The notes beneath the pieces are model-generated. The model did no database searches. It was given only the letters and a program-made list of their open reading frames with translations, and was not told the origin of the DNA. Source: Mytilus trossulus (Eukaryota > Mollusca > Bivalvia > Mytilida > Mytilidae). From it: a DNA stretch of 64,000 nucleotides. Location: the NCBI RefSeq assembly GCF_036588685.1, contig NC_086381.1:46871431-46935430 (forward strand), written 5' to 3'. The position numbers and the translations under genes were made by a program. Below are positions 9,833 to 21,139 of the stretch, piece after piece. Each line of letters begins with the position of its first letter. Within the stretch, counting starts at the first letter, position 1.

Positions 9833-10720
9833 TGTCACGAAAATACCTGTTTTGTTATTGTACACAATAGTTCCGGGGAGTGAAAAGAGTTAAAGCATGT
9901 CAATCTGTTCATTTGTTACATTTATTTCCTCCTAAATAAGGAGCACACTTTGTTAAGTACTGAAACACCCCTTTTATTGATAATAGACTTGTTAAGTCAT
10001 GTGATAAGCAAACCTTCTTGACAACCCTTAAATTGGGACTTGGACTCGTCCATTTAGGTAGTATATAAGACCGCACCGAAATCAGTTCAGTGTCGATGTA
10101 TATGCCATTCTGAGCGGTTATAATTAATTCTCATATAGTGTGAATAGTGAGTATAATTTGTTCTTTGGATTAAAGTAGTGAATTCCAAGTGAAGTGTGGA
10201 TTATTAATAATAGTTCTAATATTCGGAATTCTAATAATATATTCAAGGAATAAATAAGTGATAGCTATTTGACTATCTATTTGACAAGCTATTTGACTAG
10301 CTATTTGACAAGCTATTTGACTAGCCATTTGACAAGCTGTTTGACTGTGGAAATATATCGTGCTCAATTTGATACTTTATTTAGTATAGTTGGGTTAGTT
10401 GATTTGATTAGTGTCTATTGTAAATAATTCATTTTGCCATATTGGAATATTCTGTTATTGTTATATTAAAGTGATTATAGGATAACTTTCATTTTGCTAC
10501 CTAGTGATCAATTTGACAAATAGTGCAAATTGATAGTGCCATTGACTTGTTTTGTTTCATTGCGCTGTGCAGATTGACAGTGCCATTTGACTTATATTTC
10601 TTTCATTGTGTTGTACAAAGATAGATTTGAAAAGTATGTTTGTTAACTGAATTCTACCTAGCTGTGGTATAAATCAACCATTTTATAGTGCGTTTGCAAG
10701 TGTTTCTTGTGTCATAGTTC
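9833..10720 (+). repeat. 3' LTR, truncated
   Basis: Matches the 5' LTR base for base from 1836 to 2723 with one noted difference. It then stops at gtcatagttc, losing the 147-bp end including the terminal CA. The next bases form the mirror half of a palindrome and then the satellite. Confidence 0.93.
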
Positions 10721-10728
10721 GAACTATG
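10713..10728. other. Perfect 16-bp palindrome at the LTR/satellite junction
   Basis: CATAGTTCGAACTATG is centred exactly on the point where LTR homology ends (10720/10721). The left half belongs to the LTR; the right half is absent from the 5' LTR at that place. This looks like a templated fold-back repair junction. Confidence 0.7.
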
Positions 10729-10737
10729 TCCAGTGCA

Positions 10738-12155
10738 CGATGTTTTGTCGATATTGTCAACATTGCAATTTCAACTTTATAGAGTCGTTATTGTGTTTAC
10801 ATTGTATCCTATCAATATGTTCTGTACCTTTCTGTTTACATCGTTCACATCGCATACATCGCAATATTAACAATATCGTGTCAACATCGTGTTTATATTG
10901 TATATATAGAGTCTATACCTTTCTGTTTACATCGTTCACATCGCATACATCGCAATGTTAACAATATCGTGGTCAACATCGTGTTTATATTGTGTATGTA
11001 GAGTCTATACCTTTCTGTTTACATCGTTCACATCATATACATCGCGATGTTGACAATATCGTGTCAACATCGTGTTTATATTGTGTATGTAGAGTCTCTA
11101 CCTCTCTGTTTACATCGTAAACATCGCAATGTTAACAATATCGTGTCAACATCGTGTTTATAATGTGTATGTAGAGTCTCTACCTTTCTGTTTACATCGT
11201 TCACATCGTATACATCGCGATGTTGACAATATTGTGTCAACATCGTGTTTGTATTGTGAATATATATATAAAGTATCTACCTTTCTGTTTACATCGTTCA
11301 CATCGTATACATCGCGATGTTGACAATATTGTGTCAACATCGTGTTTATATTGTATATTTAAGAGTCTATACCTTTATGTTTACATCGTTCACATCGTAT
11401 ACATCGCGATGTTGACAATATCGTGTCAACATCGTGTTTATATTGTATATTTATATATAAGTTTCTACCTTTCTGTTTACATCGTTCACATCGTATACAT
11501 CGCGATGTTGACAATATTGTGTCAACATCGTGTTTATATTGTATATATAGAGTCTATACCTTTATGTTTACATCGTTTACATCGTATACATCGCGATGTT
11601 GACAATATCGTGTCAACATCGTGTTGTGTTTATATTGTGAATATATATATAAAGTATCTACCTTTCTGTTTACATCGTTCACATCGTATACATCGCGATG
11701 TTGACAATATCGTGTCAACATCGTGTTTATATTGTATATTTATATATAAGTCTCTACCTTTCTGTTTACATCGTTCACATCGTATACATCGCGATGTTGA
11801 CAATATTGTGTCAACATCGTGTTTATATTGTATATATAGAGTCTATACCTTTATGTTTACATCGTTTACATCGTATACATCGCGATGTTGACAATATCGT
11901 GTTAACATCGTGTTTACATTGTATATATATATATATAAATATAAAGTCTCTACCTTTCTGTTTACATCGTTCACATCGTATACATCGCGATGTTGACAAT
12001 ATTGTGTCAACATCGTGTTTAAATTGTAAATATATATATAAAGTATCTACCTTTCTGTTTACATCGTTCACATCGTATACATCGCGATGTTGACAATATT
12101 GTGTCAACATCGTGTTTATATTGTATATATGGAGTCTATACCTTTATGTTTACAT
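10738..12155. repeat. Satellite array, about 92-102 bp unit with hairpin
   Basis: About 14 full units plus partial ends. A typical unit has acatcgttcacatcg, then GATGTTGACA, a six-base spacer (ATATTG or ATATCG), TGTCAACATC, then a variable TA-rich stretch. The two ten-base words are reverse complements, so most units can form a hairpin; the first units are more diverged. Unit length varies mainly in the TA-rich part. Several ORFs of 60-220 codons cross it in different frames and are repeat artefacts. Confidence 0.93.
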
Positions 12156-12699
12156 CGTGTTGTTTGTGCTGTATTTAGGCCCTTCTACAACGAAATTTGT
12201 TTTACATGCACACGTATAAAAATTGCTACTGTTAAATAGAGTAAAAATTCTGGTAACAGTTAAAATTTGAGCTCCGATGAAATTAGGAGTAAGTTTGCAG
12301 TTTCTATTTTCTATGGGTGCACCTCTTTTTCTTCATTCATCTTATATTACGGTATGTGTACCTTTACTGCCAAAACTGATTAATGATATTAAATTTGAAA
12401 ATAAAGTAACCTGAACACAAACCTACATCTCAACTATTATAACTTGTTTTTAGTGTTTTTTTCCATTGTTTTCTTGAATTTTGCAAAACTTTCAGTGGCA
12501 AATATTACATAAACATCATCACAAAATATTTGTCTATATGAGTGGAATATTCTTTCACCGGACGGAACATGAATGTGTTGGTTACTATTTAGCATGTAAT
12601 TCTACATACATACGCGTGTGTGTGTTAAATATTTCTACTGATGTGGCCAAATGTCAAAAGTATAATACGTGCTAAATTAGTATACCTTCGTTTACGGGA
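12156..12699. other. Intergenic sequence, nothing recognised
   Basis: AT-rich, with one 64-codon ORF (12481-12675) lacking an identifiable domain. No splice-bounded exon or known repeat was recognised. Confidence 0.5.
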
Positions 12700-13165
12700 C
12701 ATATCATGGTATATCGTTGTCCGTCTGTCCGTCCGTCGTCATAACGTCAGACTCTTTAACCAATTGACATAAAACTTTGGTGAATTGTTTATACACATGT
12801 ATCTATTGACGTGAGCTCCCTTTAGTTTTTTATGGATTTTAGATTTTATGTTTCTCAGTTATAGGGTTTTATTCATTATAAAAGGGGGATTTATCCGCTT
12901 TCGGACAACAACTAAATATTGCTTTCAACAGTTTTCATAAAACTTTGGTGAATTGGTCATATCTATTTATGTAAGGTCCCTTTAGAATTTTATAGATTTT
13001 CGATTTTACGTTTCCGAGATATGGGGTTTTATTCATTAAAAAAGGGGGGATTTTCCAGTTTTTGTACGATAACTCTCATATGCTTCCACCAATTATCATA
13101 CAATTTTGATGAATTATTTATATCTGTTGATGTAAATTCCTTTTAGATTTTCATTAATTTCTAAT
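12700..13165 (+). repeat. Degenerate tandem repeat, about 160-175 bp unit
   Basis: Three diverged copies. Shared words are cataaaactttggtgaatt, ccctttag...tttt, and gggttttattcatta followed by aaaaggggg. The array starts with a run of gtccgtctgtccgtccgtcg. From memory, this start is typical of a dispersed mollusc repeat. Confidence 0.7.
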
Positions 13166-13184
13166 ATGACATTGAGAAGTAATG

Positions 13185-13445
13185 AATCTCTCTGAAATTA
13201 TACCACAAGGTTTCATATCACAAATGAAAGGCTGAAATTGAGTTTAGGGTGCATTTAATTGCTCCAAACCTTCAGGAATTAGGGGCAAAAAACAAGCATT
13301 TTGCTAGTTTTACTATTTGACAATAAATTGTGTTTAAGTGTGTGGATCGTTCTAAAAATGCACTACAAGGTTCCATACCACAAAGGAAAGGCTGGGATTG
13401 AGTTTGGGGGTAAGTATTCTAAGAAGGGTGGAAAGGGGGAGGGTG
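13185..13445 (+). repeat. Two-copy degenerate repeat
   Basis: Two related segments (about 13190-13260 and 13355-13425) share accacaa.g.aaaggctg.gattgagttt.ggg. No coding potential is visible. The rest, up to 14129, holds nothing recognised apart from the upstream end of the following retroelement, whose 5' terminus I could not define. Confidence 0.55.
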
Positions 13446-14129
13446 TCATATTTTGCACAATAGTTTTTTAAGACCTTCGACCACATATATATTTTGTGTC
13501 AGAAACCTATATTATCTCAAAAATTTGATGATGACAATCCAATCTCAGACAGTATCAGAATATTGTGTCCAAACGTGCCCCAACTTTTCATGCTTCAACA
13601 TCTGCGGGCGTATCAGGCTTTTTATTGTTGTACTTATACCAAAGTATAGAACTAGGCATATCGTTTGATATTCCCACATTATTTGACGTCTATAACGGCC
13701 TTATGTTTAACTTGCTGGTCCTACAGTGCGTTAACGACAGTTTGAAGAAGTACAACAAAATATAATTTATTTTTGTGCCAATATTGTTTTTATTGTCAAA
13801 ATAATGTTATTTCTAACCGCTGTCGAACAAGAGTCAAGGTATCTTCCAGCTGTAATCAAAAACTTTAAATCAGCCATGTTTAAAGCAGACTATTATAATT
13901 CTTTATGTTTTGCACTATTACAATCAGTTTGTTAGGATTAATAAATATAATTGTATTTTCCAGCGGTTCGTATAGTAAAGCGGGAAAATATTGTATTGTC
14001 GTTTCGTTTCTCATAAATATTCACAAGACATGACAAAATTGAACAACCAGAAGATGAATTTTGTCTTACGATATATTGGTGTATTTCAAGCGCTTCACTT
14101 TTTAGCCGTCGTTCAACATAGTAAGCTGC

Positions 14130-14497
14130 ATGGACGCCGATATTCAACAAACTATACGTGCCGAAGTGCATAATGCTGTACAAAATAAATAAGAACAGTT
14201 ATTGGACAATATGACAACTTTACTAGAGTCTCGTTTGGACGGTTTCCAAAGAAGAATCCAAGAAAACCAGAAATCCTCGTCAGACACACAGATAGCAAAG
14301 ATAGATGAAAATATGTCCGACACATATACGTTCCGCAAAAGAGGTAATGAAGAGCAGTACAAACACAACCACAAAGTATTCGTGAAGATGAGGGAGGCCA
14401 CAACCGAGATGGAAGCAGACAACATGAGTCAGACAAATTTTAACAACGCGAAACGGAAGATAGCTGAAGGTATGGACATTATCAAGAACAAAAGTTA
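14130..14497 (+). pseudogene. Gag-like protein of the DIRS/Ngaro element (broken)
   Basis: ATG at 14130, in-frame TAA at 14190-14192, then open to 14498. A frameshift near 14490 is needed to continue into the next segment. The charged, helical stretch (FRKRGNEEQYK, then many Lys/Glu) followed by the GW and SEDKK motifs in the next frame resembles the first ORF of invertebrate DIRS-type elements, recognised from memory. Confidence 0.65.
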
Positions 14498-15917
14498 ATC
14501 AAATTAGCTGATTCGTCCGACGCAGGGTGGCGGGTAGTAGCTGAGTATATTGCTAATCCTTTGGCCGAGAATTCCGAGGACAAAAAGAAAATGTACAAGG
14601 CTCAGTCACGGGCAGATACCAAGATGAAAAAAGAAAAACTGAAAAAACGTACAGACCAAAGGGCAACACCATACACCAAAACAACGACATCAAATTCTAC
14701 GGGAAGTCAGTTGATACTTGTTAATGTCAGCAGCGGATTTGGAAGACCTGGGAGATGCTTTTATTGTCATGAGAGCGGGCATTGGACAAGACGGTGTCCA
14801 AAAGCCACAACAGAACAAAAGAATAAGATAAGTATAAATAGTACTTACAATTTTAGTCGCATAGAATCGAGCGCACCTGTGTTGTGTAAACAAATATCAG
14901 CTGATTTTAAATCAATAAAATGTACACACAATAATGTATGTCAAGGTAACGGTACAGGTGTAGGGTATGTAAAAGAAAAGGTAGACTCGTGGAAAAAGAT
15001 AGGTGCTACAAATTTAAAAAAAAACACAAAATTAGAAAACAATAAAACTGCACGCGACAACTCTTATTTTGTCGCCGATGAGATAGAAAAACTTTTAGAA
15101 AAAGGTTGCATACGTCGAGTGAAAAGTAAACCTCACGTTGTAAATCCATTAACCGTAGCAAATAATAAAGGCTCAAAATTAAGATTGGTTTTAGATGCTA
15201 GGCATTTAAACCCACATATTGTAAAATTTAAACACAAGTATGAAGACGCAACAACTGCCAGACAGTTGTTTGAGAAGGGAAACTATGTATTTTCCTACGA
15301 TTTCAAAAGTGCATATCACCACATAAAAATATGTCAAGCAGATACAACATTTTTAGGTTTCAAATGGGCAAATGAATACTATGAGTATAATGTTTTGCCT
15401 TTTGGGTTATCCTCTAGTGGGTATATATTTAGCAAAGTAATGAGAGATATCGTTAAACATTGGAGAGGTAGAGGCATGAAAATCGTTATGTATTTGGATG
15501 ATGGCCTAGGTGGAGGTAACGGTTTTGATAGTGCTTTAGAATCAGGTAAAACAATCAAATCCGAATTAGAAAGGTTTGGATTTGTTTTGGCACATGAGAA
15601 ATGCAACTGGTTGCAAGTTCAATCTTTAGAATGGTTAGGTTTTTTATGGGACATGTCGCAAGGGATTTTAAGACTCACAGAGAAACGCATAACTAAATTG
15701 AAAGGTATTTTGGTTATTTTCATTTACCAGTTTAGAAGTGGTATTTGGCTATTCAGAGTAAATTTGTGGCCAGTATTGTAGGCCAAATCATATCTATGCA
15801 GGCAGTATTATGTGATCAGGCACGATTAAGAACTAGATATTTATATGAATCTATATTGTATAGAGCAAGTTGGAATGCTAAAGTACTAGTTAGTACAGAA
15901 CCACTTAAAGAGTGCAG
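14498..15917 (+). pseudogene. Zinc knuckle plus RT of the DIRS/Ngaro element
   Basis: The frame from 14498 continues Gag and holds a CCHC knuckle (C-x2-C-x4-H-x4-C) from 14756. RT follows: LVLDARHLN, YDFKSAYHHI, LPFGLSSS and the catalytic YLDD at 15491-15502. A frameshift close to 15735 moves the frame by one, after which the RT thumb continues (VASIVGQIISM, then TRYLYE) up to the inserted element at 15918. The RT motifs are intact, but the reading frame is not. Confidence 0.85.
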
Positions 15918-16170
15918 TTACGATCATCCCAATATGGCGGACACAAATATACGGAAATTTGATAAGGCTGATTTCTCCACTTTAGCAGGTTATTTTTAGA
16001 TTTGTATTATGTCAAGGAACATCTTTATAAGCATTGCCATTAAAATATTTTTTCAGACAGGAGGGAAAAGCAACAAGAAGAATGAAAATCGACATACAAA
16101 AAATCACGATGATGATCGTAGCTTGTGTTTATTTTTATCAACGATGATCGTAACTTAATTCTACTTAGGA
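15918..16170 (+). repeat. Left terminal inverted repeat
   Basis: Pairs with 18470-18725. Subterminal words gatgatcgta(g/a)ctt lie at about 16107-16125, 16141-16158 and 16168-16180. Their repetition in both ends suggests a protein-binding array. Confidence 0.8.
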
Positions 16171-16259
16171 TGATCGTACCTGTCTGTTATAAAGAAGCAT
16201 TATCTGATAAATAAGACAAATACAGCCGTCCAGTATGCGAAAAAAAATGTACGTTATCA

Positions 16260-16485
16260 GCTGATATTGTGAGGAACTATCACAAATAAAGGCAACAGTA
16301 GTATACCGCTGTTCAAAACTCATAAATCCATGGACAAAAAACAAAATCGGGGTAACAAACCAAAACCGAGCGAAACGCATTAAATATAAGAGGAGAACAA
16401 CGACACAACACCGAAACGCAACACACACAGAAACAGACCAATCATCAGACAAATGTAACATGAAAACCAAATACATGAATTTGGG
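16260..16485 (-). repeat. Dispersed repeat nested in the TIR element
   Basis: Starts near gaggaactatcacaaataaa and contains taccgctgttcaaaactc, aaaatcggggtaacaa and agaggagaacaacgacacaa. I recognise these phrases from memory as a common mussel repeat. It has no coding content. Confidence 0.5.
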
Positions 16486-16809
16486 ATAGACAAGTACCGT
16501 GCCACGTCTTATCTCAATATCTCAAAAATAAGAGAAAACACAAAAGACTCAACGTAAAAATGCAACACAAAGAGAAACGAACAATATTATAACAATGACC
16601 ATCTTCCTGACTTGGTACAGGACACTTTTAAAAGGGATTAAAAGTGGTGGGTTGAACCTGGTTTTAAGGCATGCCAAACCTCGCACTTAAATGGCAAAGT
16701 TAAATATAATATTGAAATGACAACATAATATTACAGGACTACAATACAAATAAATAGGAGAACATATTAGACACAGAAAAACATGATTAATAGATAACAA
16801 AAAGCATCA

Positions 16810-16965
16810 GGTTTAAAATTCAATACGCCAAAAACGCGCCTTGTCCACACAAGACTCACCAGTGACGCCCAGATATAAAAGATCGAAAGTGAAAAAAGTA
16901 CAAAGTTGTACAGCACTGAAGATCAAAAGTTGAAAAGGTTTCGCAAAATACGGCATTGTTTTTAT
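16810..16965 (+). repeat. Dispersed repeat with 'agactcaccagtgacgc' core
   Basis: Same family as 23700-23880: both have a gcg.ttgtc(t/c)acaaagactca core, cagtgacgc, and a later gaagatca...ttccaaaa stretch. Non-coding. Confidence 0.65.
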
Positions 16966-18469
16966 GCCCGGGATAAGAACATTCTTATTATATAGAACAA
17001 TTCATGCTATTGCAAACAGTAAATTTTATCAAATGAATATGAAAGAGATATACACAAAGAAACTAAAGTATTAACTAATTACAGAAAACTAAACCTGAAT
17101 ACATAACGCCTAGATATTATCAAAGTTATCTTAGATTCTAGTTTAATATTAAAATGTTTTATATTGATTCAAATGTTTTATAGAAATAAAGTTTTGCACA
17201 GTTCATATTAATGACCAGTTTGTTAAAATTGGATATTTTTTTCCAGTATTTTCCCTTACACTTTATAGGAACAATAGTACCTTTCGAGGATCTGGTATTT
17301 CTTTTGAATTGAGACTTTATAGTTTTTTTCATTAACAGATTTACGATTTTAAAAGGAAAAGTTGAACAAATAAAGCATTAAGAAGTGTAATCATATATTT
17401 TCAATGACAACAAAAAAAACCAATGAAACCGTCAATAAAGGGAACTACTATTTGATTTTAATTTTCGGGAGGGATAATTTTGTCTTGCATTTTTTATGTT
17501 GAAATAACTATCCTGCTTTTTTTTAGGTCTATTCGATCCTGCTTTTTTCGTCCTGATTTTTTTTACATAAATTGTCATATTGCCTTTTTGTTTGGTCAAG
17601 ATGTTCATCCGGCCTATTTTTACTCAAATCTCCTGTCCTGTCTTTTTCCAAATTACATCCCCCATATAAAAATCAAATGGTAGATCCCTGTTTGACTTAA
17701 AACAACTTCTTCGACTAACTTCAATAATACATGTCATATACCGTTTTTATTAAAATGTAAGAAATTGAAGCTTGAAAAATCTAATATGAACGTGTATACC
17801 ATCTATTTCAACTTTTCCTTCTTAACATAAATAACCAACCCATGGCAAATATAGGCATCAGTAGTCCAGTGGAGTATCCAGAGATTTTCATTAAGGGATG
17901 GGGGACTGGCTGCCTAAGAGTAGACCCGCTACAGTCATGCTTCATTGATTCCCTATACAATCAACCAAATTTCCCCCACAAAAAGGTTACGCGACCACCT
18001 TGACCCTCCCTCTAAGTCCGCCTCTATAGTCTTCCAATGTTAAATAGTCATAGTTGGATCTGGGAACAGTATTACTATATATGTTCCTAGTTTGACAAAG
18101 ACAAAACAAGACCAGGTAACAATTTAAAACCGATAGAAAGTCATCAAAAGTAGTGTAACTTCATGCCTTCCTTTACTTTATTCCGTGAAAGTTTTGGCCT
18201 GTATTCTTAAACTGTATCATGAGAATGATATTTATATCAACTTCATATCAACGTGAATATATTTTGAATGTTAACTTAATTACTCATAAAAAATATATAT
18301 TGAGGACATTTGCATATAGGTCTGCTAATCCCCTCATGTCATTTCTTTTTAGAATAGCGGTTTTCATTTATTCTTTGTTTAATTCTAAAATCATAAAATT
18401 TATTTTATTGTGACGACTAAATAGGTTGTTAATTTAGTGACAAGAAAAACGTTCGTAAATTTTGAGTTA
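16966..18469. other. Interior of the TIR element, no gene
   Basis: No ORF over 67 codons and no transposase motif. A short segment at 17905-17990 (cccgct.cagtcatgct, attccctata, atcaac.aa) matches the very end of the window (63937-64000). Confidence 0.6.
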
Positions 18470-18725
18470 CCATCATCTGTTTGTAAAAACAAGTCCAAGT
18501 TACGATCATCAATAGACGAAGTTACGATCATCATCGTGATTTTTTTAATCTCGATTTTCATTCTTCTGCTTGTTTTTCTATAATTTATGAAAAACACCTA
18601 CAATGCTAATGCTTATAAAGATTTTTCTTGATATAAAAAAATTCTGAAAATAAGCTGTTAAAGTGGAAAAATCAGCCTTCTAAAATATCTCGTTATTTGT
18701 GTCCGCCATATTGGGATGATCGTAA
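18470..18725 (-). repeat. Right terminal inverted repeat
   Basis: Inverted partner of 15918-16170, ending GGGATGATCGTAA. It contains two intact and one altered (gatgatggtaact) copies of the subterminal word. Confidence 0.8.
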
Positions 18726-19585
18726 ATCACGTTGACGCCAGTGTTTAATGAAAAGCAAGATTATCACTTGTTCTGTGATGCATCGGGTAAGGGTTTTGGT
18801 GGTCATTTGACCACAGGTTCAAAGGACGAACCATTGGAGATGTTTGGAAGTTGGTCAGTAAACGAACAAAACAAAAGTTCGACATGGCGAGAGCTAGTAG
18901 CAGTAGAGAGAGCATTACACAATTTTACAAATGTAATGAAGGATAAGATTATCCGGGTATACACAGATAACAAAAAAGTAACGCACATACTCTAAGTCAC
19001 AAGCCAAAAAGCATCACTACATGAAAACGTGATGCAAATACATGAAATTTTTAAGAACCAATCAATTAAATTAAGTTCTGTTTGGATTCCATGTGAACAA
19101 AACACACACGCTGACATGTTAAGTAGACGGTCAGATTATGATGATTGGGAGGTACAGGATGAAATATTTACATATCTAGATCACTTGTGGAGTCCTCATA
19201 ACGCCGATAGGTTTGCACATGACTACAACACCAAGTGTAAGCATTTCAATTCAAAATATTAGTTTCCAGGAACATCAGGTATGGAAGCTTTCACAGTTGA
19301 CTGGAAAGGTAAAAATAATTGGCTTGTGCCACCACCAAATTTGATTCCTAAAGTGTTGAACAAATTCAAACAAGAAAAATGCAATGTTACTTTAGTTATA
19401 CCAGAGTGGACCTCTGCACCATACTGGCCTATGATAATAGACGAGAAAGGGAACATGAAAGCTTTGATAGTTGCACACATTTTCTTTCAGGGAGAAAACT
19501 TGACCAGGGAAAGCCGCGGTCAAAGCAGAATATTTGGACAACAATTTTTGAAGTTTAGATTGATTGGTTTAAGAATACAATTTTA
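18726..19585 (+). pseudogene. RNase H and downstream domain of the DIRS/Ngaro element
   Basis: One reading frame crosses three stops (18993-18995, 19259-19261, 19583-19585). It shows the RNase H active-site strand CDASGKGFGG, then TWRELVAVE, YTDNK and the EQN.HADMLSR end, followed by the LVPPPNLIPKV and IPEWTSAPYWP blocks. These blocks follow RNase H in DIRS/Ngaro elements (from memory). It lost its link to RT through the inserted element. Confidence 0.85.
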
Positions 19586-19589
19586 GATA

Positions 19590-20634
19590 AAAATATTTAT
19601 GATTACTCTCTTTTTTAACAGGGACAAATTAGATTGTACAGTAAAGGAGGCCATTAGAAATAGCGGAATAGATGGTGACAGTTATCTTGATGGGCTTTAT
19701 CCAAAAATGTGCGAACTTTTTATAAACAGCAGAAGTGACAACACAGTCAAATCTTATTTTAGTGCTTTCAAAAGATGGGAACGTTTCATATCAATCCTTG
19801 GACATGTTGCTTTACCAGCTTAACCAGTGCACGTCGCACTATACCTTACAGACTTAGTTAACAACGGTTCTACTTATCATCCGGTGTATAATGCAATATA
19901 TGGTATAAAATGGGCACACGAAATCAACAGTTTAAAAGATCCTACCACGAACACTTTTGTAACTTCAATACTAGAAGCGTCTAAAAGAGTTGCACCAAAG
20001 AAGACTAACAAGAAAGATCCAGTTACCACAGACGTTTTGATAGAACTTTGTGATAATTTCAAAGATTGTTTTGACCTACTTGTGTTTATAAGAGATTTCA
20101 CTATGATGCTACTTTGTTTTGCAGGTTTCCTTAAATACGATGAACTTAGTTCTTTGCGTTTTCTTGACATTGATATTCAAGATTCTTTTCTGATTTGACA
20201 TATAACTAAGAGCAAAACTGACCAATACAGGCAAAGCAATGAGGTTATAATAGCAAAAGGTTCTACAATCGCATGTCCCTATAATACGTTAGTTAAATAC
20301 ACAAGTTTGGCTGGTTTTAGTAGTCATGAGAATAAATTTTTATTTCGTCCTATCTACAGGTCAGGAGTTGTGTAAATTGATAAATAAGGATAAGAAACTC
20401 AGTTACACGGCGGCTAGGGAGTGTCTTCTTTAGAGAATTAAGACTATTTGTCCTGGTTGTAACATAGGTCTTCACTCGTTCAGATCAGGTGGTTCCACAG
20501 TGGCTGCTAACGCAGACGTTAGCGACAGGTGTTTGAAAAAACACGGCAGATGGAAATCTGATTCGAGTAAAGATGGTTATATCGTAGACTCCAAAGAAAA
20601 ACGTTTAAAAATGTCTCAAGTTTTAGGTTTATAG
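19590..20634 (+). pseudogene. Tyrosine recombinase of the DIRS/Ngaro element (dead)
   Basis: N-terminal core-binding region (SDNTVKSYFSAFKRWERF) and C-terminal catalytic domain. Stops occur at 19821-19823 and 20197-20199, with a frameshift near 20371 and a stop near 20431. The HxxR box (HSFR at 20473-20484), HGRW and the nucleophile Tyr region (DGYIVDS) remain. At the first catalytic arginine, in GFL(R)YDE, this copy has Lys (20133-20135), so it was inactive even without the stops. It would have inserted the circular cDNA by recombination. Confidence 0.85.
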
Positions 20635-21139
20635 TTTTCGTATTTGGGACCGTGTACCCTTTCTTTGTATATTTCTATCACGTTCGACGGGCTGTCTGCA
20701 AATTTATATTTGTGTTTTAGTTATATTTAGTCATGCAGTAGAGGCAATACCTATTCATTGTTTCCAGAATACATATTTAACTTTTCGCCAATGCGCTTGT
20801 AAATGTAATAGGGAGCATGATAATGACGAAATAAGTGAAACTGCAAACTACTGCTCACTGGTGATACCCCTGCCCGCCCATGATGTTGTAATGACTCTGA
20901 AAACGCATCACACGGTTAAGCTGACTATTATAAACCCTGAAACCAACTTTTAGAAATCCAGGTATTGCAGTTCCTGAGAAAAAAAATGTCAAAACTTTTC
21001 AACTTGGCTATCGTGTGTAAAATTGTGTAAAAAAGTGTTCCGGTAAAAATGAAGATTTGGAGTGATGAATCTGGGAACCAATTAGACGGTAATGATGTCT
21101 TATATAAACCATGAAACCAATTATCAGAAATTGTTGTAC
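20635..21139. other. Non-coding, probably 3' end of the retroelement plus other repeat
   Basis: No ORF. A short segment around 20860-20890 (ctggtgatacccctgcccgc) looks like a dispersed repeat. No inverted copy of the retroelement's start was found here. Confidence 0.4.

Larger units (their letters stand above)
1836..10720 (+). mobile_element. Ty3/gypsy-type LTR retrotransposon with extra zinc-finger ORF
   Basis: Element in the plus orientation: 5' LTR, tRNA-primer binding site, leader with splice donor, Gag-Pol frame, third ORF, purine-rich tract, 3' LTR. The domain order protease, RT, RNase H, integrase is the Ty3/gypsy order. The LTRs align with a constant offset of 7997 bp and no indel over the shared 888 bp. 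One substitution was seen by eye (G in 5' versus A in 3', in the sequence ctacct[g/a]gctgtgg), so the insertion is young. It is not intact: a TAA interrupts protease and the last 147 bp of the 3' LTR are missing. I cannot assign the clade within Ty3/gypsy without a tree. Confidence 0.93.
15918..18725. mobile_element. Non-autonomous DNA element with about 250-bp terminal inverted repeats
   Basis: 2808 bp inserted in the RT/RNase H region of the dead retroelement. The outermost 32 bp of the two ends are exact inverted copies starting TTACGATCATCCC. Similarity continues, with mismatches and indels, for about 250 bp. Each end holds three copies of a GATGATCGTAACTT-like word. No transposase ORF is present. 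I saw no clear target-site duplication, and about 15-20 host residues seem missing at the site, so insertion may have been followed by or coupled to a deletion. The superfamily is unknown. Confidence 0.8.
14130..20634 (+). mobile_element. Dead DIRS/Ngaro-like tyrosine-recombinase retrotransposon
   Basis: Gag-like segment, zinc knuckle, RT, RNase H and tyrosine recombinase in that order on the plus strand. There is no integrase or aspartic protease, which is the plan of DIRS-type elements. Many stops and at least three frameshifts break it, and a 2.8-kb element splits the RT/RNase H region. I found no clear terminal or split direct repeats, so DIRS versus Ngaro is not settled and the outer ends given are those of coding similarity only. 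Confidence 0.85.

Noticed and set aside
11129-12110. ORFs of 60-223 codons with repeated Cys/His-like words on both strands
   Set aside because: They lie wholly in the satellite. The translation repeats with the DNA period and shifts frame with unit length; no start context or domain.
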